Assembly (NCBI GenBank): GCA_964495145.1 | Contig: CAZBUP010000001.1 | Span: 1-64,000 of the forward strand | Origin: UBA6120 sp964495145 | GTDB taxonomy: Bacteria; Bacillota_I; Bacilli_A; RFN20; CAG-826 | Length of the DNA: 64,000 nucleotides | Direction: 5' to 3' | Part shown: one piece after another, positions 50,158-58,362 of the stretch | Position numbering within the stretch: the first letter of the stretch is position 1 | Layout: every line of letters starts with the position of its first letter | Program-made: the position numbers and the translations under genes | The notes under the pieces: model-generated | The model's input: only the letters and a program-made list of their open reading frames with translations | Database searches by the model: none | Told to the model about the DNA's origin: nothing

Positions 50158-51123
50158 ATGAGTTTCATTGCCAAACAATTCGAAAAGCCGATTTTCACCA
50201 AGAAGCTCTTTGACAGCACCCACAACTATGGACGGTTCGTCCTCGAACCGCTGGAACGCGGCTTCGGCCTCACGCTCGGCAACGCCTTGCGCCGGGTGCT
50301 CTTGTCGAGCCTCCCGGGCGCGTCGGTCTTCGCCGTCGAAGTCGAAGGCGCGCGTCATGAATTCTCGGCCCTGGACGGGGTCGTCGAAGACGTGACGGCC
50401 ATCATTTTGAATCTGAAGGACTTGGTCTTGAAGATCGAAGAAGAAGGCGTCGACGCCAAAGTGCTCGAACTCGACGTCACCGGCCCGAAAGCGGTCACCG
50501 CGTCCGATTTCGTTTTGCCCTATGGGGTCACCGTCATCAATCCCAACCTTGTCTTGGCTAACGTCACCGAAGGCGGCAAACTCAAAATGCGCGTCTACGC
50601 CCGCAACGGCCGCGGCTACGTCACCAGCGAAGGCAACAAAGCCAATCGCTATACCGCCAAGCTGGGTACCATCGCCACCGACAGCAACTACTCGCCGGTC
50701 ACCAAAGTCAGCTACAACATCGATCCGACCCGGGTCGGTCACGATTCGCGTTACGACAAATTGACGCTTGAAATTTGGACCAACGGCAGTTTGAAACCCC
50801 AAGAAGCCCTCTCGTTGGCTTCTCGGATCCTGATGGCCCATTTCGAAGGTTTCATCGACCTCGAGCAAGCCACTTATGACGTCAATATCATGAAGGAACC
50901 GACCGAACAAAGCGAAGACAAGTATTCGAACATGACCATCGTCGACCTCGACCTCTCGGTCCGTTCGTACAACTGCCTGCGCCGCGCCGGCATCGAAACC
51001 GTCTATGAATTGACCCAAAAGACCGAAGAAGAAATGATGAAAGTCCGTAACCTCGGCAAGAAATCGTTGAAAGAAGTCAAAGAAAAGCTCAACGCGATCG
51101 GCCTTGGTTTCCGCGAAAATTAA
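50158..51123 (+). CDS. rpoA: DNA-directed RNA polymerase subunit alpha
   Basis: Assembly platform of RNA polymerase and contact for UP elements. The 321 residues have the N-terminal dimer domain (RFVLEPLERGFGLTLGNALR, RRVLLSSLPGASV) and a C-terminal domain with DLDLSVRSYNCLRRAGIETV and VRNLGKKSLKEVKEKLNAIG, containing the DNA-binding Arg and helix-hairpin-helix. An intact C-terminal domain fits the AT-rich UP-like tract before rpsJ. Confidence 0.97.
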   Translation: MSFIAKQFEKPIFTKKLFDSTHNYGRFVLEPLERGFGLTLGNALRRVLLSSLPGASVFAVEVEGARHEFSALDGVVEDVTAIILNLKDLVLKIEEEGVDAKVLELDVTGPKAVTASDFVLPYGVTVINPNLVLANVTEGGKLKMRVYARNGRGYVTSEGNKANRYTAKLGTIATDSNYSPVTKVSYNIDPTRVGHDSRYDKLTLEIWTNGSLKPQEALSLASRILMAHFEGFIDLEQATYDVNIMKEPTEQSEDKYSNMTIVDLDLSVRSYNCLRRAGIETVYELTQKTEEEMMKVRNLGKKSLKEVKEKLNAIGLGFREN

Positions 51124-51135
51124 TAGGAGCTCACT

Positions 51136-51540
51136 ATGGCAACACAAGGACGTAACAACGTACACGGAAAGGGTGGGGTTCGCTTCAAGGCGCCCTATAC
51201 CTCCAGTAAGCATAAATCGCAACTTCGCAACCTCGTCTCGACCTTAATCGTCGAAGAGAAAGTCACCGTCACCGGCGGCATGGTCGCCGATTTGATCAAA
51301 TTGGCCGACCGTCTCGTCACCTACGCCAAAACCGGCGATCTCCATTCGCGCCGCTTGGCCGCGAGCGTCGTCCGCGATTACATCGCCGATGAGAAGAAAG
51401 GCCTTCTCGCCCTCGACAAACTGTTCGAGACGATCGGGCCCCGATACAAAGAACGGTCCGGCGGTTACACCAAGGCCCTGCGCCTGCAGAATCGCCGCGG
51501 CGACAACGCCCCCGTTTATCTCGTCGCCTTCGTTCAATAA
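51136..51540 (+). CDS. rplQ: 50S ribosomal protein L17
   Basis: Tunnel-exit protein, last gene of the cluster. The 134 residues include LRNLVSTLIVEEKVTVTGG, ADRLVTYAKTGDLHSRRLA and DNAPVYLVAFVQ. The N-terminus (MATQGRNNVHGKGGVRFKAP) departs from the usual HRKLGR form. An intrinsic terminator follows at once. Confidence 0.95.
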   Translation: MATQGRNNVHGKGGVRFKAPYTSSKHKSQLRNLVSTLIVEEKVTVTGGMVADLIKLADRLVTYAKTGDLHSRRLAASVVRDYIADEKKGLLALDKLFETIGPRYKERSGGYTKALRLQNRRGDNAPVYLVAFVQ

Positions 51541-51550
51541 TGCGAAAGAG

Positions 51551-51571
51551 CCCTGCTATGCAGGGTTTTTT
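51551..51571 (+). terminator. Intrinsic terminator of the ribosomal cluster
   Basis: CCCTGC (51551-51556) pairs with GCAGGG (51560-51565) across a three-base TAT loop, followed by six T. It ends the 14.4-kb transcription unit that began at rpsJ. Confidence 0.85.
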
Positions 51572-51613
51572 CTTCATTCGCTCATCATCCACAATTCGGA
51601 AAGGTTTTTATTG

Positions 51614-51619
51614 TATCAT
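51614..51619 (+). promoter_or_regulatory. -10 box of the HAD/photolyase pair, leaderless
   Basis: TATCAT preceded by TTG; ATG 51626 follows after 6 bases and no Shine-Dalgarno site is present. The -35 is not evident. Confidence 0.4.
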
Positions 51620-51625
51620 TAAAGC

Positions 51626-52282
51626 ATGATAAAAAACTTCGTATTCGATCTCGATGGGACGTTGCTCGATACCATCAAGGAGATCACCCGGGCTTTGAAC
51701 GACACCTTGTTTGATTTCCATCTTCCGACGATCACCGTCGCCGAAGGGAAATCCTTTTTGGGCCACGGCACCGAGTATTTATTGAGCCATGCCCTTAAAG
51801 GAGCGGTTTTGGACGCGGCTCCCTACCAACGATTCAAAGCCGCCTACATGGAACGGCAGATTGCTTATCAGCTCGAAGATACCAAGCCCTTCCACGGAGT
51901 ATCTTCTTTGCTGGAGGGTCTTCGTCAACGTAAGGCCCGGCTGTTCGTCTATTCGAACAAGCCCCATGATTTTGCCGTCAAATTGATCGACGCGATTTTC
52001 CCAGGCGTCTTCTTGGCCGTGGTCGGGCAGAAACCGGGCTGCGCCCCCAAACCGAACGTCGAGCCTTTTCTTCCTTATCTTGAAGCATTTTCCGTTGATC
52101 CCAAGGCATCGGTTTACATTGGCGATTCCCTCGTCGACGTCGAGACGGCCCGCGCTTTGAAAATGCGAGCGATTTCGGTCGCCTGGGGATACGTCCCGCG
52201 CGAGCGATTGGTTGAAGGGCGACCGGATTTTCTCATCGACGAACCGCGCCAGTTGCTCTCCCTCGCCTTTCAGGATGAGTGA
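51626..52282 (+). CDS. HAD-family phosphatase (phosphoglycolate-phosphatase-like)
   Basis: A 218-residue HAD hydrolase. Motif I is FDLDGTLLDT (nucleophile Asp8, acid Asp10), a helical cap follows, motif II is YSNK, motif III lies at the Lys of CAPKP, and motif IV is GDSLVDVETA. This is the subfamily I form of Gph and PpaX. Substrate unknown; 2-phosphoglycolate or nucleotide monophosphates are candidates. Its stop overlaps the photolyase start. Confidence 0.88.
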   Translation: MIKNFVFDLDGTLLDTIKEITRALNDTLFDFHLPTITVAEGKSFLGHGTEYLLSHALKGAVLDAAPYQRFKAAYMERQIAYQLEDTKPFHGVSSLLEGLRQRKARLFVYSNKPHDFAVKLIDAIFPGVFLAVVGQKPGCAPKPNVEPFLPYLEAFSVDPKASVYIGDSLVDVETARALKMRAISVAWGYVPRERLVEGRPDFLIDEPRQLLSLAFQDE

Positions 52283-53595
52283 TGATGAATAGCCTCGCGC
52301 TTGAAACAAGAACGCGACCATTGAACGATAAGCCAATCGGACCTGGTCCCATCGTCTATTGGATGAACCGCGACCAGCGCTTGTCCGACAATTGGGCGCT
52401 CTATTTTGCCGCCGATCTGGCTCATAAGACCCAACGTCGTTTACGAGTCGTTTTTGTGATGTTCGAGCATTTTGGCTCATTGTCGTTTGACGAAAACGAT
52501 CCAATCTACGTCAGGATGGGCCAAGGGTTGAACCACATGTTGGAAGAAGCCCGACGCCTCGGCATTGACCTGACGATTGAAAAGGGCGATCCCGTCGACG
52601 TGATCCCGGCCTTGATGAAGCAATGGAACGCCGGAGCCTTAATCGGTGATTATTCCCCTTTGAAACCGATCAGGCAAATCAAACAAACCGTCGAAGAAGC
52701 CATCTCCATGCGGTTTTGGGAAGTCGATGCCCACAATATCGTCCCAGTGTGGGTCACTTCCGACAAAGCCGAATGGGGAGCGTACACCATCAGGCCCAAA
52801 ATCCATCGTCTTTTACCCGACTATCTTGAGCCGATTCCCGAAGTGTCTTTCAATCGAACGGCCCACATCGACGTCGAAACGAGCCTTCAAGCCTGGCTCG
52901 CCCATTTACCGCCGCTCGTCACGCCAGAAGAGGCCATGTCCCGTTTCGTGGCGGAACGGCTCCCCGATTACCATTTCCGCAACAATCCCAACCTTGAGGT
53001 GACGTCGCGTCTATCAGCCTATTTGCATTTTGGGAATCTAAGCGCCAATCGTCTGGCGCTGGCAGTCAAGCAAAGCCCCCATCCCAGCGAGGAATTCCTC
53101 GAAGAAATGATCGTCCGGCGCGAATTAGCTGAAAATTACTGTCACTACAATCCCGACTATGATGCGATTGAAGGATTTCCAGCGTGGGCCAAGCGAAACC
53201 TCGAAGCCCACCGCCAAGACCCGCGCCCTTATACGTATTCCCTTCCGGAACTTGAATTGGCTAAGACGCACGATCCGGCATGGAATGCCGCCCAAACGCA
53301 ATTGGTCACGACCCATTACATGCATGGGTACATGCGCATGTATTGGGCTAAGAAAATCCTTGAATGGACCCCGACGATTGAAGAGGCATTCAAAATTTCA
53401 CTTTATTTAAACGATAAATATCAACTGGACGGCCGCGATCCAAATGGCTACGCTGGCATCGCCTGGGCACTAGGCGGGGTCCACGATCGCCCTTGGGGTG
53501 AACGCCCGGTCTTCGGGACCATCCGCTACATGAACATGGCGGGTCTCCGCCGGAAGTTCGGCCTTGACGAGTATTTGGCCCGTTGGCTCGGCTAA
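52282..53595 (+). CDS. phr: Deoxyribodipyrimidine photolyase, class II
   Basis: Repairs UV-induced cyclobutane pyrimidine dimers with blue light and reduced FAD. The 437 residues match class II enzymes: VYWMNRDQRLSDNWALYFA in the antenna domain, EMIVRRELAENYCHYNPDYD, HGYMRMYWAKKILEW and the FAD-site segment NDKYQLDGRDPNGYAGIAW, followed by GGVHDRPWGERPVFG. ATG 52282 overlaps the HAD TGA (TGATG), with AGGA 7 bases upstream; GTG 52279 and ATG 52285 are alternatives. Presence implies that the cell sees sunlight at times. Confidence 0.95.
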   Translation: MMNSLALETRTRPLNDKPIGPGPIVYWMNRDQRLSDNWALYFAADLAHKTQRRLRVVFVMFEHFGSLSFDENDPIYVRMGQGLNHMLEEARRLGIDLTIEKGDPVDVIPALMKQWNAGALIGDYSPLKPIRQIKQTVEEAISMRFWEVDAHNIVPVWVTSDKAEWGAYTIRPKIHRLLPDYLEPIPEVSFNRTAHIDVETSLQAWLAHLPPLVTPEEAMSRFVAERLPDYHFRNNPNLEVTSRLSAYLHFGNLSANRLALAVKQSPHPSEEFLEEMIVRRELAENYCHYNPDYDAIEGFPAWAKRNLEAHRQDPRPYTYSLPELELAKTHDPAWNAAQTQLVTTHYMHGYMRMYWAKKILEWTPTIEEAFKISLYLNDKYQLDGRDPNGYAGIAWALGGVHDRPWGERPVFGTIRYMNMAGLRRKFGLDEYLARWLG

Positions 53596-53677
53596 TCGGC
53601 TTACGGCAATATTTTTGATCCGATTGAAAGCAAAATCGGCATAATGTGATAAAGTAATATAACAATTGAGGTTACGG

Positions 53678-55015
53678 ATGGAAATTCGCCTATTCAACAG
53701 CTGGTCCGACCAAATCGAAGTATTCAAGCCGATCAAACCGGGACAGGTCAGCCTCTATGTGTGCGGGCCGACCGTTTACGATTTCGTCCACATTGGGAAC
53801 ATGCGCCCGGTGGTTGTCTTTGACGTGCTTCGTCGCCTGTTTGAATATCTGGGTTATCAAGTGACCTACGTCAGCAACTTCACCGACATTGACGACAAAA
53901 TCATCGCCAAGGCCTTTTCCGAGCACAAAAGCGAAAGAGAAGTAGCCGATTTCTTTATTAAAGCTTATCAAGACAACGTCATCGGCATCAATTCTAAACT
54001 CCCGACGGTGACCCCGCGGGTAACCGATTTCGTCGCCGATATCATCCGTTACATCGAGGGTTTGGTCCAAAAAGGCGCCGCTTACGTCGTCGATGGCGAA
54101 GTGTTCTTCCAAGTGGCCTCGGTTCCCGATTATGGCCATTTGTCCCACATGAAGACCGACGATTTAATCGTTGGGGCCCGGGTCGAAGAATCTGGCAAAA
54201 AACAATCGCCACTGGATTTCTTCCTTTGGAAGAAAACCGAACAAGGCTTGACTTTCGATAGTCCTTGGGGAAAAGGAAGACCGGGATGGCATACCGAATG
54301 CGCCGTCATGATCGACGCCATTTTCCATGAAAAAGTCATCGACATCCACGGGGGCGGATTCGATTTGAAATTCCCGCATCACGATAACGAAATCGCTCAG
54401 AGCATGGCGCAAAACGGCACCCGTTTGGCCAACATTTGGATGCATAACGGCTTCATCAATTTGAATGATGACAAAATGTCAAAATCGACCGGCAATTTCA
54501 TGACGGCCAAAGACGCTTTGGCAGCGATTGGGGGGCCGGCTCTCCGCTTGATGCTTTTGTCGACCCATTACCGCCTGCCGGTCAATTTCAACCAATCGTT
54601 CCTAGAAACGGCCCGCACCGAGGTCAACAAGATGACCTTGGCCATCAAGCAGTTGGCCGTCGCTTTGCAACTGGCCGGATACGACATCGAAACCGCTTAT
54701 CCGCCGCGGATGGACGACTTCATCAAAGCGTTGGCGGACGATTTGAATACCAGCAATGCCTTAACTTCAGTTTATGACCTGATCAAATTAAGCAATCGGT
54801 CATTACGTGAAAACCCGCTCGATTATGGGCGAATCGGCTCCTATTTCTTTACTTTAAAGACAATGTTCCATATACTTGGACTAGATATTAATTACCCGCG
54901 GCTAACCGAAGACGATCGCTCGCTGTTCGAGCGTTACCAAGCAAAGAAAGCCGCCCGGGATTATCAAGGTTCCGATGCCTTGCGCACTGAACTGATACGG
55001 AGAAACATTTTATAG
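53678..55015 (+). CDS. cysS: Cysteinyl-tRNA synthetase
   Basis: A class Ia synthetase for tRNA-Cys. The 445 residues have the zinc Cys and HIGH-type motif in YVCGPTVYDFVHIGNMRP, the second zinc Cys in GWHTECAVM, HHDNEIAQS and the KMSKS loop (DDKMSKSTGNF). ATG 53678 has GAGG about 8 bases upstream; the earlier TTG at 53666 is rejected. In Firmicutes cysS usually precedes mrnC and rlmB; here mgtC takes the place of mrnC. Confidence 0.97.
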   Translation: MEIRLFNSWSDQIEVFKPIKPGQVSLYVCGPTVYDFVHIGNMRPVVVFDVLRRLFEYLGYQVTYVSNFTDIDDKIIAKAFSEHKSEREVADFFIKAYQDNVIGINSKLPTVTPRVTDFVADIIRYIEGLVQKGAAYVVDGEVFFQVASVPDYGHLSHMKTDDLIVGARVEESGKKQSPLDFFLWKKTEQGLTFDSPWGKGRPGWHTECAVMIDAIFHEKVIDIHGGGFDLKFPHHDNEIAQSMAQNGTRLANIWMHNGFINLNDDKMSKSTGNFMTAKDALAAIGGPALRLMLLSTHYRLPVNFNQSFLETARTEVNKMTLAIKQLAVALQLAGYDIETAYPPRMDDFIKALADDLNTSNALTSVYDLIKLSNRSLRENPLDYGRIGSYFFTLKTMFHILGLDINYPRLTEDDRSLFERYQAKKAARDYQGSDALRTELIRRNIL

Positions 55016-55031
55016 GAAGGGATGAGTTTTT

Positions 55032-55933
55032 ATGATCTTTTTCGCACCACCTATGTTGACGAGCACCATCGACCAATATCTGATAGACTGGCTGAANNNN
55101 NNNNNNNNNNNNNNNNNNNNNNNNNNNNNNNNNNNNNNNNNNNNNNNNNNNNNNNNNNNNNNNNNNNNNNNNNNNNNNNNNNNNNNNNNNNNNNNNTCGC
55201 ACCACCTATGTTGACGAGCACCATCGACCAATATCTGATAGACTGGCTGAACGGCTTGGGCGCATTTGGAAACATCCTTTTAATCATTTTATCGTTGCTT
55301 CTGGCGGCGATTTTCTCGGGCGCCATCGGTTATGAACGCGAATATCACGGCCATTCGGCCGGATTGCGGACCCACATCCTCGTCGGGGTCGGTTCCGCCC
55401 TGGTCATGATCATCTCGATCTATGGATTTGGAACCGGATATCCCAATCGCGACCCAGCCCGCTTAGCCGCCCAAGTCGTCAGCGGCATCGGTTTCATCGG
55501 TGCCGGCACCATCATTCAAACGGGCACCGACATCAAGGGTTTGACGACGGCCACCACTTTGTGGTTGACGATGGCCATCGGCTTGGCATCTGGAGCCGGT
55601 CGTTTCGTCATCGCCATCGTGACGACGGTCATTGCCTTGATTACCTTGATCATTCTGCGCAAAGTCGAGCATTACGCTTCACGTAAGTCTCCGAAAATCA
55701 CGTTAGTGGTCCCGACGGAAACCCCTGTCTTGAAGCAAATTCATTTCGTGGCGTCGCGTTTGGGCGTTTCAGTCAAAGATTTCCAATCGCAAATCGTCAA
55801 CGTCGGAGGCCAAATCTTCCTGCGCGTCTCCTTGCGCATCGCCTACATGTCCACGGCCACCTCGGCTGCTTTGGTCGAGGAACTCAAAAACGCCATCAAT
55901 CCGATCGAAATCCGCATTTCGACCGAATATTAG
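55032..55933 (+). CDS. MgtC/SapB family membrane protein, interrupted by assembly gap
   Basis: MgtC-type proteins are small membrane proteins tied to magnesium homeostasis and ATP-synthase control. After the gap the sequence shows GAIGYEREYHGHSAGLRTHI, VVSGIGFIGAGTIIQ and GLTTATTLWLTMAIGLASGA, the family core, then a cytoplasmic ACT-like C-terminal domain. The start region (ATG 55032, MIFFAPPML...) lies before the 100-N gap and is repeated after it in a different frame. If the duplicated 55 bases are merged, a single intact frame of about 248 residues results. GGAAGGG upstream is the ribosome-binding site. So the apparent break is most likely artificial. Confidence 0.85.
55042..55096 (+). repeat. 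55-base direct repeat, left copy (contig-overlap artefact)
   Basis: These 55 bases are identical to 55197-55251 and end exactly at the N run. Exact overlap length touching the gap on both sides points to two contig ends that were scaffolded without merging. Confidence 0.9.
55097..55196. other. Assembly gap, 100 N
   Basis: Exactly 100 N, the conventional size for a gap of unknown length. Because the flanks duplicate each other, the true distance is probably negative (an overlap), and no sequence may be missing. Confidence 0.97.
55197..55251 (+). repeat. 55-base direct repeat, right copy (contig-overlap artefact)
   Basis: Identical to 55042-55096 and starts directly after the N run. It encodes the N-terminal part of the MgtC-like protein a second time. 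Confidence 0.9.
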
Positions 55934-55976
55934 AAGTTAACTGGGATTAATTGGCTCCATATTTGAAATTCGCCCC

Positions 55977-56705
55977 ATGGGAAACCTGACACAATACATA
56001 TACGGTCGTAACGCCGTTCTCGAATCGCTGGAAACCGGTCGGGTCCTCAAGGTCTTTTTGGCGCCATCCTTCTCGGACACCGAACTCATCGCCCGCTTGA
56101 CGAAACAAGGCGTTACCATCGAACGGAAGGAAAACGATTGGATGACCGCCTTGGTCGGTCCGCGCCACCAAGGAATCGTCGCTTTGATCAAGGCGTATGA
56201 TTTCATGCCGATCGAAGCGCTCGTCAAGGAAGCCGACCGGGCCGTCTATCCGCTCCTGGTGATTTTGGATTCGATTCAAGATCCTCATAATTTCGGGGCC
56301 ATCATCCGCAACGCCGACGCCTTTGGAGCCCAGGGCGTCATCGTCAAGAAAGACCGACAAGTCGGCCTGACCAGCGTCGTTGCCAAAGTTTCGGCCGGGG
56401 CGATTGAACATGTCCCCGTTTCCCAAGTGACGAATCTCTCTCAGTTGATTAAGCAACTGAAAGACGCTGGTTACTGGATCGTCAGTTCGGCTTTGCAAGA
56501 CGCCATTGATTATCGAAACTTCGATTATCGCCGCAAAATCGCCCTCATTATCGGCTCCGAAGGCGCGGGCATTGCCAATTTGGTGCTTCGCAATAGCGAT
56601 GTCGTCGTCAAGATTCCAATGGCTGGCAAAATCAATTCCATCAATGCCTCGGCGGCCACGGCCGTATTATTGGCCCAAATCCAATCCCAACGTTTTCCTC
56701 TTTAG
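55977..56705 (+). CDS. rlmB: 23S rRNA 2'-O-methyltransferase RlmB (SpoU/TrmH family)
   Basis: Methylates guanosine 2251 of 23S rRNA in E. coli. The 242 residues have an N-terminal substrate-binding domain (YIYGRNAVLESLETGRVLK) and the knotted SPOUT domain: ILDSIQDPHNFGAIIRNADA (motif 1), IIGSEGAGIANLVLRNSD (motif 2) and MAGKINSINASAATAVLL (motif 3). No ribosome-binding site is visible; CATATT lies 13 bases before the ATG. The sigH-like gene follows 9 bases later with AGGAGG. Confidence 0.95.
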   Translation: MGNLTQYIYGRNAVLESLETGRVLKVFLAPSFSDTELIARLTKQGVTIERKENDWMTALVGPRHQGIVALIKAYDFMPIEALVKEADRAVYPLLVILDSIQDPHNFGAIIRNADAFGAQGVIVKKDRQVGLTSVVAKVSAGAIEHVPVSQVTNLSQLIKQLKDAGYWIVSSALQDAIDYRNFDYRRKIALIIGSEGAGIANLVLRNSDVVVKIPMAGKINSINASAATAVLLAQIQSQRFPL

Positions 56706-56714
56706 GAGGAATCC

Positions 56715-57311
56715 ATGTCTTACGACGATGTCAGCGATGATGAATTAGTTTTTTTGGCGCGCCAGCGCCATCATGACGCCGAACGCGTTTTGCTCGAGCG
56801 GATGCGCCCCAAACAAGACCGGATGATTTTCCGGCTGTTGAAAGACAACCGCTACAGCGGACTCGAACCCGGCGATCTCAAGACGATCGCCATCCAATCC
56901 TTGTATCACGCCATCGATTCCTACGATGGGCGCAAAGCCGTCTTCGATGCTTATTACCACCTGCTCCTGGAACGAGATCTCGTCAATGAAATCAAAAAAT
57001 TCAATACCTTCAATCAGACGCTTTTAAACACGGCTCTCTCGTTTGACGAGCCCTTGAGCGAAGGCGGGACGCTCTATGATGTGGTCGGTTATGAAGACAC
57101 CGCCATCGGCGCCGTCAATTCGGGACATATCCTGGCGTTGGCCGAAGATGTCCAGTCGGGATTGACGCCGCTTGAAAAGGCCATCATCGCCTATCGGATG
57201 CTTGGGTATTCCTTCAGCGAGATCGGCCGCATTTACAAGAAGAGTTATCGCCAGATTTCCCGCATCGTTGAAAACATCAACCAAGCCCATGCTGGAAAGT
57301 TTCAAGAGTAA
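56715..57311 (+). CDS. Sigma-70-type factor in the SigH position
   Basis: A 198-residue protein between rlmB and rpmG, exactly where Firmicutes carry sigH. The N-terminal part starts SDDELVFLARQRHHDAERVL, as SigH-like region 1.2/2 does, though the region 2 core is divergent. The C-terminal part LTPLEKAIIAYRMLGYSFSE continues into a helix-turn-helix (IGRIYKKSYRQISRIVENI), which is region 4. In B. subtilis SigH serves sporulation entry and competence; this lineage is unlikely to sporulate, so the target genes are unknown. The family call rests on position plus partial sequence. Confidence 0.75.
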   Translation: MSYDDVSDDELVFLARQRHHDAERVLLERMRPKQDRMIFRLLKDNRYSGLEPGDLKTIAIQSLYHAIDSYDGRKAVFDAYYHLLLERDLVNEIKKFNTFNQTLLNTALSFDEPLSEGGTLYDVVGYEDTAIGAVNSGHILALAEDVQSGLTPLEKAIIAYRMLGYSFSEIGRIYKKSYRQISRIVENINQAHAGKFQE

Positions 57312-57333
57312 TTGCCGCTAAATGATAAATCAT

Positions 57334-57362
57334 TTGACTTGACCGGTCAGTCATGGTATATT
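57334..57362 (+). promoter_or_regulatory. Promoter of rpmG-secE-nusG
   Basis: TTGACT (57334-57339), 17-base spacer, TATATT (57357-57362). The block TTGACTTGACC and the GGTATATTTTT end are the same as in the rpsJ promoter at 36936. The leader to ATG 57401 is about 30 bases. Confidence 0.75.
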
Positions 57363-57400
57363 TTTTTACGCTAAAATGATTAAATATTATGGTATGAATT

Positions 57401-57550
57401 ATGCGTGAAAAAATCATTTTAATTTGCTCGGAGTGTTTGGCTCGCAACTACGAGACGACCAAACGCGTCGGTGCTTCCGGAGTGCGGTTCGAAATCAAAA
57501 AATATTGTCCGCGCTGCAACAAGGTCACCGTTCACAAAGAAAGCCGGTAG
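57401..57550 (+). CDS. rpmG: 50S ribosomal protein L33
   Basis: 49 residues starting MREKIILICSECLARNYETT and ending in KKYCPRCNKVTVHKESR. Two CxxC pairs show the zinc-binding C+ form. It sits directly before secE as in most Firmicutes. It has no strong Shine-Dalgarno site (GGTATGAATT precedes the ATG). Confidence 0.96.
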   Translation: MREKIILICSECLARNYETTKRVGASGVRFEIKKYCPRCNKVTVHKESR

Positions 57551-57561
57551 GAGGTCCCTTC

Positions 57562-57759
57562 ATGAACATCAAGAAATATTCCGCCGAAGTCGTGCGCGAA
57601 AGCAAACGCGTCCGTTGGCCGAAACGAGAAGTCTTGGTCCCCTCGATCATCGTCGTGGTTTCAATCGCCGTTTTCGCCGCCTTGGTATTGAGTCTCGAAG
57701 ACCTGCTCGTCGGCGAATTGTTGAAGCAGCTTCGCAACGCCTTCGAGTCTTTGAGGTAA
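57562..57759 (+). CDS. secE: Preprotein translocase subunit SecE
   Basis: A 65-residue protein with an amphipathic N-terminal helix ending RVRWPKREVLVPS, the universal SecE motif, and a single membrane helix (IIVVVSIAVFAALVLSL). It clamps SecY. GGAGG overlaps the rpmG stop region and lies 8 bases before the ATG. Confidence 0.95.
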   Translation: MNIKKYSAEVVRESKRVRWPKREVLVPSIIVVVSIAVFAALVLSLEDLLVGELLKQLRNAFESLR

Positions 57760-57763
57760 TCAA

Positions 57764-58324
57764 ATGATGACCAATGACATGTTAGTCGAAAAACAATGGT
57801 ATATCGTCAGCACGTATTCAAGTCATGAGAACAAGGTGGCCGAGAATCTCCGGCGCCGCATCGATTCCATGAACTTGAAGGATTTCGTGTCTCGGATTCT
57901 CGTCGTCGAACAAGAAGAGCAAGTCTTCAAGGATGGCGTCCCGACCGGAAAAACCAAGATGAAGAATTCCTATCCCGGCTACGTTTTCATCGAAATGATC
58001 ATGACCGACGAATCGTGGTACATGGTTCGTAACACCCCGGGAGTCACCGGTTTCGTCGGATCGTCCGGCGGCGGCACCAAGCCGATCCCGGTCCCGCCCG
58101 AGCAAATGGAACCGATCCTGAAGCGGATGGGCATGGTCGATCAAGGCATGTACGACCGTTACAACGTCGGCGACTTGATCAAAGTCATCCACGGCCCGCT
58201 CGAAGGGACCGAGGGCACAATTCAAGCCATCGACAAGGAAACCGGCGTCGTCAAAGTGGAAACCGTCTTCTTCGGAAGGGCGACCTCGGTTGAAGTCGAC
58301 TTCGGGGAAATCGAAAAAATCTAA
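57764..58324 (+). CDS. nusG: Transcription termination/antitermination factor NusG
   Basis: Binds RNA polymerase and modulates pausing and Rho action. The 186 residues have the NGN domain (QWYIVSTYSSHENKVAENLR, PGYVFIEMIMTDESWYMVRN TPGV) and a C-terminal KOW domain (GDLIKVIHGPLEGTEGTIQ). ATG 57764 and ATG 57767 are both possible. A terminator follows. Confidence 0.97.
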   Translation: MMTNDMLVEKQWYIVSTYSSHENKVAENLRRRIDSMNLKDFVSRILVVEQEEQVFKDGVPTGKTKMKNSYPGYVFIEMIMTDESWYMVRNTPGVTGFVGSSGGGTKPIPVPPEQMEPILKRMGMVDQGMYDRYNVGDLIKVIHGPLEGTEGTIQAIDKETGVVKVETVFFGRATSVEVDFGEIEKI

Positions 58325-58331
58325 TCAAATC

Positions 58332-58360
58332 AAAAGGCCGGTCGCCCGGCCTTTTCGTTT
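58332..58360. terminator. Bidirectional terminator after nusG and ktrA
   Basis: AAAAGGCCGG (58332-58341), loop TCGC, CCGGCCTTTT (58346-58355): a 10-bp stem with A and T tails on the two sides, between the convergent nusG and ktrA genes. Confidence 0.88.
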
Positions 58361-58362
58361 GC

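Noticed and set aside
50044..51222. Long open frame (392 codons) on the minus strand opposite rpoA, and similar ones opposite rplB (39270-40019) and rpsH/rplF (43649-44413)
   Set aside because: They mirror strongly coding, GC-rich plus-strand genes with certain identity; none has a ribosome-binding site, domain or sensible composition. They are shadows caused by codon bias.
55097..55196. Missing gene or mobile-element insertion hidden in the N run
   Set aside because: The exact 55-base duplication on both sides is explained more simply by an overlap of contig ends, and merging restores mgtC.
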